NCBI GenBank assembly: GCA_963971225.1
Contig: OZ020268.1
Location: 36,233,848 to 36,297,847, forward strand
Length of the DNA: 64,000 bases
From: Melieria omissa
Taxonomy: Eukaryota; Arthropoda; Insecta; Diptera; Ulidiidae
Direction of reading: 5' to 3'
How positions within the stretch are numbered: the stretch's first letter is position 1; each line of letters begins with the position of its first letter. The notes under the pieces were generated by a model, which searched no databases, was not told where the DNA came from, and saw only the letters and a list, made by a program, of their open reading frames with translations. The translations under genes were made by a program, and so were the position numbers. Below, one piece after another: positions 11,444 to 20,660 of the stretch.

Positions 11444-14400
11444 CTAGTCAGATAAGACGATTAATTTCGTAATGGACCGCGTAATTATTCCTCGTTCGGT
11501 TTTAATATCGGCGACGCGGACGCGTTTATCGCTACCGGGATATACTCGAAGAATTCTTCCCAACCGCCACGAAGTAGGGGGAAGATTTTCTTGACTAACA
11601 ACAACTAAATCGTCAACCGCAAGATCGCGCGATGGATATTTCCATTTGTATCGCCTATGCATTTCTTTAAGATATTCTTCTTTCCATCTGAAGGCGATCT
11701 GCTGACCCAAAGCTTTCATTTTTTCCCATCTATTTCTCGCGCTTATGTCAGAAATAATTGGCTCTGGGGGACCCAGAAGTGGAGACCCAATAAGGAAGTG
11801 ACCCGGAGTCAAAGCAGATACATCCGCAGGGTTTTCTGACATAGGACTAATAGGTCGAGAATTTAAACACGCTTCAATACGAGATAAAACTGTTGATAGT
11901 TCCTCGAATGTGTATTTATGAGGAAGAGCCATTTTACGAAAATGGAGTTTGAAACTTTTAACTCCCGCTTCCCATAAGCCACCCATATGAGGCGACCCAG
12001 CAGGAATAAAATTCCATTCAACAGGCTGATGAGAAAAGTGATTGGAAAATGAATCACGAAACTGCTTTAGAAATGCTTCAAAATCCTTTTTGAAAGCTTT
12101 AGAAGCACCGACAAAGTTAGTACCATTATCGGAGAAAATGGTTTTTGGGCAACCACGACGAGAAACGAATCGAATAAAAGCAGCGAGAAAAGCAGGTGTC
12201 GAAAGATCACTGACTGCCTCCAAATGGATTGCCTTTGTAGAGAAACATACAAAAATACAAACATAACCTTTCGTTATAAGGCACGCTCTACCTGTAAAAT
12301 TCTTTATGTCAAAAGGACCTGCAAAGTCGACACCAGTAATGGAGAACACACGACCGAGAGTAGTCCGTTCGGGGGGTAAAGCGGCCATGATCTGAGAGGC
12401 CTTTCGTTTCTTATCCAACAGACAAGTTTTACATCGATGAATAGTAGCGCTAATAAGATTTTTCGCCTTCGGAATCCAATATTCCTGACGAAGCAATCGA
12501 AGTAGAAGTGAGTTGCCACCGTGAAGCGTGATTTTATGTATAAAAGCAACTAAAAGTTTTGAAAACTGAGAACCATACGGAAGGATAATTGGGTGCTGTT
12601 CACTAAAGGAAAGACTGGGTGCGTTAACTAAGCGACCATTAATACGCATAACTTGTTCTTTATCCAAAAAGGGATTTAGAGTCAATATGCCGCTCTTAGA
12701 ATTAAGTGGCTTTTGACTTAGAAGACAACTATATTCAGATTGAAAGTGCGTTTTCTGAGAGAGAATTGTCAAGAATTTTCTGGTATTATGGAGTTCTGCG
12801 TTAGACAACACTATGGATGTATAGCCCTTAGAAGTTTCTGCAGGACGGTGAGTGCGATAGTAGAACCGAAGCATATATGAGACCACTCGAAGAGCTCTCG
12901 AAAATGACGAAAATCTAGAGAGAATGTCTTCCTCAACATTTACCAGCAAGTTGTGTACTGCAACCTTTTTTGCTTCGATTGAAGTTTCAAGATGAGTAGG
13001 GCTAGAAGAAGGCCACTCGGACCTATCCTTAACAAGCCAGGATGGGCCATGCCACCACAACGAATTCATACTTAAGGCCTGGGGAGTAAGGCCGCGGCTA
13101 CATAAATCAGCAGGGTTATTAGCTGAATCGACGTGATACCAATTTCTAGCGTACGGTTTCTCTTGAATTTTTCTAACACGATTAGCAACAAAGGTAGTCC
13201 ATGTAGATGGTGTTTTTCGAAGCCATGACAAAACAATTGTTGAATCAGTCCAGCAGAAGACATCGTGGACTTTAATATCAAGTTCGGGTAGGAGTGAATC
13301 GAGAATATCACATAGGAGTACTGCACCGCATAGTTCTAATCTTGGCAACGAAACAGTTTTGACAGGAGCTACTTTTGTTTTCGATGTAAGTAAGTGGGAG
13401 TAGAAAGTAGTAGATGATTTACGGATACGTATGAAAATCGCCGCCCCGTATGCTTTCTCGGAAGCATCGGAGAAAGCATGAATTTGAACTTCATCTTGTA
13501 AAGAATAGTTCACCCATCTCGGTAACTTAATCAGGTTTATATCCATATATCCATCTAAAAACTGTTGCCATTTCTGTTCAATGGGTTTAGAAATACAGTC
13601 GTCCCAACCTATATTCTCAAGCCAGACCAGTTGCATTAAATTTTTAGCAACAATAACTACAGGTGCAAGCCATCCTACAGGGTCAAACAATTTGGCAATC
13701 ATGGAGAGAAGTTCTCTTTTGGTGTGCGAATCCTTTCGCTCAATAGCAGGAACCTTGAAATAGAAATTGTCGGTACAAGCGTTCCAACGTACCCCTAAAG
13801 CCTTTGTAGAACTGGAATCTTCAAAGCTTAAGAAGTCTTCCTTTAATAGGTGCTCTTTCGGAAGGTCCACTAGAATTTCTTTGCGATTTGAAGTCCATTT
13901 TCTTAAGGAAAATCCAGCACCATGTAAAGTGTCGATGAGTTCATTCCGGGCCTTTATAGCGGAAGGCAAATCATGCGCACCGGCGAGAACATCGTCAACA
14001 TACATGGATCGTCGGAGTATATGTGCGGCAAGGGGATAAGTGACTTGAGAATCGGCAGCAAGTTGAAGGAGAGTGCGAATCGCAAGATATGGTGCGCAGT
14101 TGACACCAAAAGTTACCGTTTGTAATTCGTAATCCGAAACTTCCACATCGGTAGAAGAGCGATGTAGAATGCGTTGAAAAGGACGATGCCTTGGGTCGAC
14201 AAGAATTTGTCGATACATTTTTTGAATATCACTATTGAAAACAAATCGAAAAAGTCTCCATCTTAGGAGAAGTAAAACTAAGTCAGACTGTAGCACCGGA
14301 CCGACGTACAATACATCATTCAAACTATTACCATTGGAAGTTTTATTTGAAGCGTTAAAAACAACACGAAGTTTTGTTGTAAGACTTTCTGGTTTAATGA

Positions 14401-16810
14401 CAGCATGATGCGGAAGATAACAATATGTGCCCAAACTCTGATTTGAAGGAGGACCGACTAACTTCATATGCGATAACTGCAAGTATTCGTCAACGACCTG
14501 GTCATATATAACTTTGAATTCATGTTTTTTAAGAAGCGAAGCTTCGTTCCGAAGGAACTGCCGTAAAGCACTATTTCGAGAATCTCCTAAGCAAAATTCG
14601 TTAGGATAACTAACTTTAAAAGGAAGAGAGACAATGTATCTCCCATCTTCATTCCGCCGAGTAGTAGCCATGTAGTTGTCCTCACACCATTGATCAGCTT
14701 CCGATAGAATCCTTTTCCTAGGGGGTTCCTCAATTTCCCAAAAGCGAGAAAGAAGTGTGTCCAACCTAGAATCCGTTGAGATGTCCACCTTCGTTGTAAA
14801 ACACCTGACTTCGGAATCCGGAATGGGGCCAGTAAGGGTCCATCCGAAAACGGTTTGCTGAGCTGTCAGACTTCCAAGTAGTTTGCGATGAAGTCCATGA
14901 AGCACCACCTGTGGGTACAAGTCGGCGCCGATAAGTACGTCTATGGCGGAAGTCCTCCAAAAGTCTCCGTCTGCCCAATTAAGGTTCGGTAGTTTATGAC
15001 GTAGTCCTGAATCGACTGTACAGGATGGCAAATTTCCGGTGATTTGCGGAAGTACGAAAGCGAAGGCTTCGATTTTCACGTTTGGATCCGTAGGTGATCC
15101 GAGAACAAATGAGCTAAGTCGATTAGCGCTTGCAGAAAACGATTGATTAACCCCAGATATGCTGGCTTGTGTAGCAAACGTAGGCAAATTAATCAATTTA
15201 CGAAGGCGATCCGAAATGAAAGATGCTTCTGATCCTGGATCAATTAAAGCCCTAGCAGAATAATTGGTATTCAAATGGCAAATATAGATTTGAGCTGTAC
15301 CTAAAAGTACACGTTGGTTTCGAGGAAACGCAAGATTCGGAGAATCACTATTCGAAGAAGTATTAGTAGTGGACTGTATTTTTTGATGGAAGCTATGATG
15401 CTCACTCGTTTGAGCTACGGAAGAAGTAGAAGGCTGATTGGAGCGGAGCCCCGAAGAAGCACCCGAAGGTTGAAATCCTGGCGCGGTGGAGCGTAACTCG
15501 GACGACGCAGGCACTCTAGAAAAAGTAGAAGTGGTGTTAGTGGGACGTAATCCCGACTGAGTCTTCGTAGAAGACGGTAATTCGCGATGTAACAACGTGT
15601 GATGGCGTTGATGACACGCGGAACAATTGTAGGCACTCTTACAATCCTTTAACTGATGGCCTTTCGATAGGCAATTTAAACAACATTGAAAACGCTTAAC
15701 GCTGGAAAACCGCTCGCCAACTTGCATGTTAAGAAAACGTTTGCAATTGCGCAAGATGTGTGGTTGCTTGCAAAGCACACAGCTTGAATCAACCATATTC
15801 GCGTGAAAAGTATGAGTAAATCGTTTAGAGCCGCTAATCTCGCTAGATGCCGGCTTATTCGAATTTGATTTGTTGGAAGTAGAAGTCTTTAACTCATCGA
15901 CGCATTCGAGAGTTCGGTATCGCGTAGTAAGAAACTCATCAAGTTCGCACCACTTTGGTAGAGCAGATTTGTCTTTAACACCTTGCTCCCAAAAGGCAAT
16001 AGTGCGTTGAGGTAAACGCTGCATACATATATAAACAATGATTGGATCCCAATCGGAAGTACTAACCTCGTATAATTTTAGCGAATTCAAACAATTATTA
16101 ATGCCGCGTTGCAAATTCTTAAGCCCAGAACCAGTTTCAGAAGAAAGAGCTGGTAAGTCGAAAAGAAGTTTAATTTGAGCATTAACCAAAATCCGTTTAT
16201 TATTAAAGGCTTCGTTTAAAGTATTCCAAGCGAGCTCGAAACCTTCATTGGTAAGAGGGGACTTTCGAACTATTTCTCTCGCTTCTCCGCTCGTTTTCTG
16301 AATGAGGTGATACAATTTTTCGACATTACTCAACCGACTGTTTCTTATATATATGGCTGTAAATAAATCGCGGAAAGTTGGCCAAGACGTGTAGTCACCT
16401 TTAAAAACTTCAATATCACAAGGCGGAAGTGAGATATTATGGGATGAAGTAGGCTCTGAAAAGGCAGAACCATCAAGAGTAGAAGTATGGCGAAGACCGG
16501 AGGAAGCGAGGTCGAAGTCATGAATTCTCTCATTAATCTTCGCTAAGCATGAAACATAAGTCCGATAAGTGCTGGTGTATTTCGTATCAACGACAGCGAT
16601 ATCATCTGCAGCACTTCGTTTAGTTTGTGACTCGAATTGAATTTGACACTTTTCATACTGGGCTTTTACGGTAGCCCACAACTCCTTTAGCTCGGAGCTT
16701 TGAATTTCCAAAGAAAATTTAGTATGGCTATTAGAGGGAGTTTCCGTAAAGGCAATATCAAATTTGAAAACGCGATCAGAAGCACGGGTGAAATCATCAA
16801 GTTTCGACAT
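11444..16810 (-). CDS. BEL/Pao Gag-Pol polyprotein
   Basis: 1,788 codons without interruption. I start at MSKLDDF (ATG at 16810-16808). An in-frame ATG 18 codons upstream adds only a hydrophobic stretch and is less likely. Approximate domain order: Gag (1-330); zinc-binding motifs at 344-405 (CVLCKQPHILRNC, CLNCLSKGHQLKDC, then CSACHQRHH); an S/T-rich linker; A17-type aspartic protease with ALIDPGSEASF near 522-532; reverse transcriptase with YVDD near 937-940; RNase H with FSDASEKAYG and WTDST near 1113-1190; integrase with an HH-CC zinc site (1425-1463) and D-D-E at GVDFAGPF, FSDNGTNF and GGLWEAG (about 1495, 1561, 1614). The polyprotein would supply particle assembly, processing, reverse transcription and integration. 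All motifs I could check are conserved, so the copy may be competent. Confidence 0.95.
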   Translation of the reverse strand: MSKLDDFTRASDRVFKFDIAFTETPSNSHTKFSLEIQSSELKELWATVKAQYEKCQIQFESQTKRSAADDIAVVDTKYTSTYRTYVSCLAKINERIHDFDLASSGLRHTSTLDGSAFSEPTSSHNISLPPCDIEVFKGDYTSWPTFRDLFTAIYIRNSRLSNVEKLYHLIQKTSGEAREIVRKSPLTNEGFELAWNTLNEAFNNKRILVNAQIKLLFDLPALSSETGSGLKNLQRGINNCLNSLKLYEVSTSDWDPIIVYICMQRLPQRTIAFWEQGVKDKSALPKWCELDEFLTTRYRTLECVDELKTSTSNKSNSNKPASSEISGSKRFTHTFHANMVDSSCVLCKQPHILRNCKRFLNMQVGERFSSVKRFQCCLNCLSKGHQLKDCKSAYNCSACHQRHHTLLHRELPSSTKTQSGLRPTNTTSTFSRVPASSELRSTAPGFQPSGASSGLRSNQPSTSSVAQTSEHHSFHQKIQSTTNTSSNSDSPNLAFPRNQRVLLGTAQIYICHLNTNYSARALIDPGSEASFISDRLRKLINLPTFATQASISGVNQSFSASANRLSSFVLGSPTDPNVKIEAFAFVLPQITGNLPSCTVDSGLRHKLPNLNWADGDFWRTSAIDVLIGADLYPQVVLHGLHRKLLGSLTAQQTVFGWTLTGPIPDSEVRCFTTKVDISTDSRLDTLLSRFWEIEEPPRKRILSEADQWCEDNYMATTRRNEDGRYIVSLPFKVSYPNEFCLGDSRNSALRQFLRNEASLLKKHEFKVIYDQVVDEYLQLSHMKLVGPPSNQSLGTYCYLPHHAVIKPESLTTKLRVVFNASNKTSNGNSLNDVLYVGPVLQSDLVLLLLRWRLFRFVFNSDIQKMYRQILVDPRHRPFQRILHRSSTDVEVSDYELQTVTFGVNCAPYLAIRTLLQLAADSQVTYPLAAHILRRSMYVDDVLAGAHDLPSAIKARNELIDTLHGAGFSLRKWTSNRKEILVDLPKEHLLKEDFLSFEDSSSTKALGVRWNACTDNFYFKVPAIERKDSHTKRELLSMIAKLFDPVGWLAPVVIVAKNLMQLVWLENIGWDDCISKPIEQKWQQFLDGYMDINLIKLPRWVNYSLQDEVQIHAFSDASEKAYGAAIFIRIRKSSTTFYSHLLTSKTKVAPVKTVSLPRLELCGAVLLCDILDSLLPELDIKVHDVFCWTDSTIVLSWLRKTPSTWTTFVANRVRKIQEKPYARNWYHVDSANNPADLCSRGLTPQALSMNSLWWHGPSWLVKDRSEWPSSSPTHLETSIEAKKVAVHNLLVNVEEDILSRFSSFSRALRVVSYMLRFYYRTHRPAETSKGYTSIVLSNAELHNTRKFLTILSQKTHFQSEYSCLLSQKPLNSKSGILTLNPFLDKEQVMRINGRLVNAPSLSFSEQHPIILPYGSQFSKLLVAFIHKITLHGGNSLLLRLLRQEYWIPKAKNLISATIHRCKTCLLDKKRKASQIMAALPPERTTLGRVFSITGVDFAGPFDIKNFTGRACLITKGYVCIFVCFSTKAIHLEAVSDLSTPAFLAAFIRFVSRRGCPKTIFSDNGTNFVGASKAFKKDFEAFLKQFRDSFSNHFSHQPVEWNFIPAGSPHMGGLWEAGVKSFKLHFRKMALPHKYTFEELSTVLSRIEACLNSRPISPMSENPADVSALTPGHFLIGSPLLGPPEPIISDISARNRWEKMKALGQQIAFRWKEEYLKEMHRRYKWKYPSRDLAVDDLVVVSQENLPPTSWRLGRILRVYPGSDKRVRVADIKTERGIITRSITKLIVLSD

Positions 16811-17846
16811 TTCGATTTGAATAGGAGGAAACAAAATCAAAAAAGTAAAATCGAAGAAGCCCAAACTTTTTCACCTTAGCGCAACAAAGGTGCAATGTGA
16901 AAGAGAACGGTCAAAAATGTGCGACACGAGATATAAAAAAGGAAAAACAATAGAAAATTAACTCAACGCTTGCTTTATTATGTATCGTTACAATATTCCG
17001 CTTATGCACTTCAAAAATGTAAATGCAGTTAATAGGTAGCACAAATAATTTCGGATACGCAAAGAATTGAATTCAAAAATTTATAGTTTTATGTGTCACC
17101 TCGTACCTCAGTAGAAGGTGCACAATGCAGAAACGAATGCCGAAATGAAAAAAAAATTTATTTCCGCAAGGCCTACTTGTGCATTTACTTTCGTATGTAC
17201 GTACCAGCAATTTTTAGTGCTTGGCAGCTATGTACGTATGCACTAGTGGTTGTTGTTGCACTACGGATGTGCACGTCCAATAGAAAATAGAAAAAAAAAG
17301 CAAAGTCGCGAAAACGCACGTCGCGTGATATGCGCGGTGCTAAATGGTATTTTATATAAAAGGCGGTTTGACTCCGTTAACCGATATGTAAATGTATGTA
17401 TATATGTATAGATATATAACCGTATATATATATATATATATATAACTAGCTGGTTCGTTAACGGAACCTGAGAGAACTAAAAGTATATAATTAATTCTGC
17501 ACCAAATTTAGTCAAAAACGTTGTTGCTATTTTCTTATGTATTTTCGACACATAAGAAAAGCCTTTTTTTTTTTTTTACACTCGCGATTTTCGGTTTTTT
17601 TTTTGTTTTTTTTAGAAAAATTAAATCAACACGCGAACTTTACAGCCGGTAAAACAAAATACACTAGTATACACAATATGCTCAATGAATCAACTATAAA
17701 GAAATCGGTTCAACGCACCTGTGATAGCAGAAGATGTTGAGGATGAACGCAGGAGTGCAGACAGCAGTGTATGGTAAAGGCGGAGCAGCAGTGTATGGAC
17801 AAAATCCCAAGTGCGTGGACGAAGATCCGGAGTGCAGGTACGAATA
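16811..17846 (-). other. BEL 5' leader
   Basis: Untranslated leader of about 1 kb between the primer-binding site and the Gag-Pol start. It includes a TA dinucleotide run at about 17424-17444 and T-rich tracts near 17560-17615. Several short ATG-led frames occur on the minus strand, but none has recognisable similarity. A packaging signal would be expected here but cannot be pinpointed. Confidence 0.6.
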
Positions 17847-17863
17847 TCCGGCTCGAAGGACCA
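17847..17863 (-). promoter_or_regulatory. Primer-binding site, tRNA-Tyr type
   Basis: On the plus strand this reads TCCGGCTCGAAGGACCA, which as I recall equals the last 14 bases of insect tRNA-Tyr plus CCA. The complementary minus-strand sequence begins TGG, 3 nt after the CA end of the 5' LTR, where first-strand synthesis would be primed. Confidence 0.8.
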
Positions 17864-17866
17864 AAA

Positions 17867-18237
17867 TGTTGGGAGTTGTCAGCACGATGTTAAAGAAAAG
17901 GGAAATCGAAATGTGATTAGACGAATTCCAATAAGTAGAAAAATTATATTTTGGCTCGATACTTACACTGCAGAACACCAACCGCGAGTAAAAATGGAGA
18001 AAAGAAGAAAAATGTAGAATGCGCTTTGTTGTATTTTATTTGCTGCTCAAGTGATGCTGCCTCGCTGATGTCGGATGATCAAGTGTCGAAGCAAGAGAAA
18101 AGAAAAAAGGCCGAGGCCTGGATTGCCGCGCAACAAGAGAACGAAAGCTCTTGTTGCTAACGGCTTACAAAGAAGCTCAGAGGTGTTATAATATGTGCAG
18201 CTTTAGCGGAGACATTGAAAGAGATCTGGTCTAAACA
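17867..18237 (-). repeat. BEL 5' LTR, 371 bp
   Basis: This copy should carry the active promoter of the element. A TATA-like motif lies on the minus strand opposite about 18184-18196 (ATATTATAAC). It is followed downstream by the AATAAA signal and the U5 region. Identity to the other LTR indicates that few mutations have accumulated since insertion. Confidence 0.93.
17959..17966 (-). promoter_or_regulatory. Candidate 5' splice site in the BEL LTR
   Basis: The minus strand reads CAGTGTAAGTATCG here, containing a strong GTAAGTAT donor. A candidate acceptor AG (complement of 11402-11403, after a T-rich stretch and CTAAT) lies 6 nt before the ATG of the 196-codon ORF. Together they could make a subgenomic mRNA for that ORF, like env mRNAs of other elements. 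Splicing is inferred only. Confidence 0.35.
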
Positions 18238-18474
18238 TAAGGTTTTATACAAAATGAAGCTGAAAGTGTGAGTGCCACACGTGTTATTGCAAAAAAGAAT
18301 CTCATGGATTCTGATGAATAGAAATAAAATCTATCCAATTCTGAAGCAGTTGATGACTGGTAATGATATATTGATCACTTACAACAACGTCAAATAAAAC
18401 GAGTCTTAATGGAATCGCGGTAGGTCAGCGAAAACGGTAGGCAAGCCAGAATTTACAAGCAGAAAGCTTTCGCT

Positions 18475-19282
18475 GTGTGTTTGGTGAGCTTGCCAGGGAA
18501 TCTTCTACTAGAAGCTGCCCCCTATGTACCAACTCCTAATTCGGACTTTTACTACCAACAAGATACTGAGATTGCGTCTCCGACCAACACAAATCCATCG
18601 ATTGGTACTATAAAGTGTCGACTACGATCTGTAGGACTGTTTGGTAGACGACCCGTGAAAAAACTATATATTTCGGAGAAAAATAGAAAAGCCGGAGTGC
18701 AGTGGGCGCGCGAACATTTAAACTGGAGTCAATTGTAGTGGAAAGACGTTATTTGGAGCGATGAGAGCAAGTTTCTTCTATTTGGAACTGACGGAATAAC
18801 AGGGGTTCAACGTCCTGAAAACACAAGATTCAACTCCAAATACCAGCTTCCAACCTTAAGCACGGTGGTGGATCTTGTATGGTGTGGGGGGCTTATCTGT
18901 TCGTAGCCTGGCCTCTGTACCATATTCAAGGTATTATGGATAGACATGTGTACATAAATATCCTAGAGACTACCATGCTAGCTTTTGCAAGACGATTTCA
19001 AGACGATAATGACGCAAAGCATAGCTCAAAGGATGTACAGACATGGTTCCATCGTCGAAGAGTTCAGCGCTTGGATTGGCCAAGCCAATTGCTTCTCTTG
19101 AACATAATCAAGCACGTCTGAGATGAGCTGGAAAAACGATTATAAACCAATAAAAGCTCAGAATATCAATGTCCGAAGAATGGCTTAAAATCGATCCAAA
19201 TTATATTGACCGGCTTCTCGAGTCCATACCACAAAGAGGTCGGGCTATTATCGACGCCAAAGAATTCGCAACAAAATACTAA
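18475..19282 (+). pseudogene. Degenerate Tc1-like transposase
   Basis: Blocks of a Tc1 (DD34E-type) transposase occur in order: RSVGLFGRRPVKK and EHLNWSQL (to 18735); a TAG nonsense codon at 18736-18738; WKDVIWSDESKF with the first catalytic Asp; HGGGSCMVWG after a frameshift near 18855-18870; FQDDNDAKHSSKDVQTW around the second Asp; DWPSQLLLLNIIKH, where the usual SPDLNPIEH has lost its Asp and Glu; a nonsense codon just after this block, near 19118-19121; and a C-terminal RLLESIPQRG...FATKY ending at about 19282. Stops, frameshifts and the lost third catalytic site make it non-functional. The BEL element lies immediately upstream. Confidence 0.85.
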
Positions 19283-19532
19283 TCCTTCTTTTGGCTATCA
19301 TCGATTTTTCATACAGTTTTTATCGAAATAACATGTAAGTTTGACTACATTATATAAATTGTTGACTTCACTTATTTTTCTAAAAATTAATTTCACTTAT
19401 CTTTTAATAGTTGTAACCATGTTATTTCTTTCACAAAGTATGTAAAAGATGTATGCTACCACACACAAAAAAAAAGAAACCTCTAAATCCATTTTGAGCC
19501 AAGTTATGGGGCAAAAAATGAATTGTGATTTC

Positions 19533-19548
19533 TTTTTGGACGGCACTG
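19533..19548 (+). repeat. Probable right terminal repeat of the Tc1 element
   Basis: TTTTTGGACGGCACTG followed by TA has the ACTG-TA form typical of a Tc1 right end, 250 bp after the transposase stop. The matching left end (starting CAGTGCCGTCC) was not found to the left of the BEL insertion, so that end is probably lost. Confidence 0.55.
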
Positions 19549-19550
19549 TA

Positions 19551-20600
19551 TTTGAAAATTGTTCATAAAATTAAAAAAGGAACATAGAAAAAACAATTGT
19601 TTATTGTATTTAAAATTGTAAAAATGTAACAAGAATAAAATCAGCAAAGCATATAAAGTGTGAACCTAACAGGATGTTAGTAAAATATCGGCAATGTTAA
19701 TCACTGGCAAAAATGTCTCACTTCTCTTTTCTATCCGCCCATCTACAGCAACCAAAATCGTCAGATTTCTTAGTATTTGAGGATAATAACTGTCCAAGGA
19801 TCTGATTAATTCATCAGTAATAAATCTAATTTAAAGATTGCATCAATACTTATAAAAACCTGGTAAAAAAGCAACAATTTAAATTCTTTAAAAAGCACAC
19901 AATTCCTTGCTTTTTAAATATTATTTTTTTGGTAAAATAATATAAATATTTTTTTTAATACAAAAATTTAATTTTGTCTTATATCTATAAATATAAATAT
20001 TTTTTTTTAAATGAAAAAAATTTGTTGGTAATTTTTGGAAAGGAAAACTTTTTCTACACGCATAATTTCTACTTGCCAGATTTTGCATTAAATTAAAGGT
20101 AAAGTAAAAACTTGTAAAACCCCATTAACTGGCCACAAAACATATTTGGCCAACTATTTAGCAAAGAGTTTTTATATCACACACTAACATATTGAATTTT
20201 ATGTTCTTGGAATTATTTAAAACTTGCTATCCAATTAATATCACTCATACGCCCCGAAATACGTGCGACTATTATTTTCACCTATTCAGCGCCAACGCTG
20301 GCTGATGTTCTCTCGGCATACGATGGTCGCTTTGAATCATTTACTCTCTCCTCACTCCTTCCCCCCCCCATACCACGCTGCACTGCAACAAAGACGTATA
20401 GCTGCTCGCTTATCCTGTGCGCATATTCAAATAAAGTCTCGCCTTTATCTGCTGCTTTACATAGTGTCGAAGTTTTCGTAACATTTTATGTTGCCACGCC
20501 GCTCGTAGTTGGCGCGCTTAATGCATTTTCTGGCAAGCCTTGTCACTTGGAATTTTCATTAAACTTGCCATAATGACGCATAATTTCGCCATTACACGAC
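19551..20600. other. AT-rich DNA, no gene seen
   Basis: Strongly A+T-rich to about 20260, then more balanced, with a run of nine C at about 20361-20369. No coding similarity or repeat structure was recognised. Confidence 0.5.
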
Positions 20601-20604
20601 ATGC

Positions 20605-20660
20605 GCCAACCAACCAACCAGCCAACCAACAAACCAACCAGCCAACCAGCCAGCGAGCCA
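20605..20660. repeat. CCAA/CCAG tetranucleotide tract
   Basis: Imperfect tandem CCAA and CCAG units, about 55 bp. They produce spurious G-W-L-V-rich frames on the minus strand. Confidence 0.8.

Larger units (their letters stand above)
10204..18237 (-). mobile_element. Complete BEL/Pao LTR retrotransposon
   Basis: An 8,034-bp element read on the minus strand. It has identical 371-bp LTRs (10204-10574 and 17867-18237), each TG...CA on the minus strand, and a 5-bp target duplication TAAGG (10199-10203 and 18238-18242). A primer-binding site matching tRNA-Tyr begins 3 nt inside the 5' LTR. After a leader of about 1 kb comes an uninterrupted Gag-protease-RT-RNase H-integrase frame, then a second ORF of 196 codons. 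The domain order, the YVDD box and the integrase type place it in BEL/Pao. LTR identity, intact frames and the perfect target duplication all indicate a recent insertion. A degenerate Tc1-like transposase lies just beyond its right LTR, so the insertion went into or beside that older element. Confidence 0.95.
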
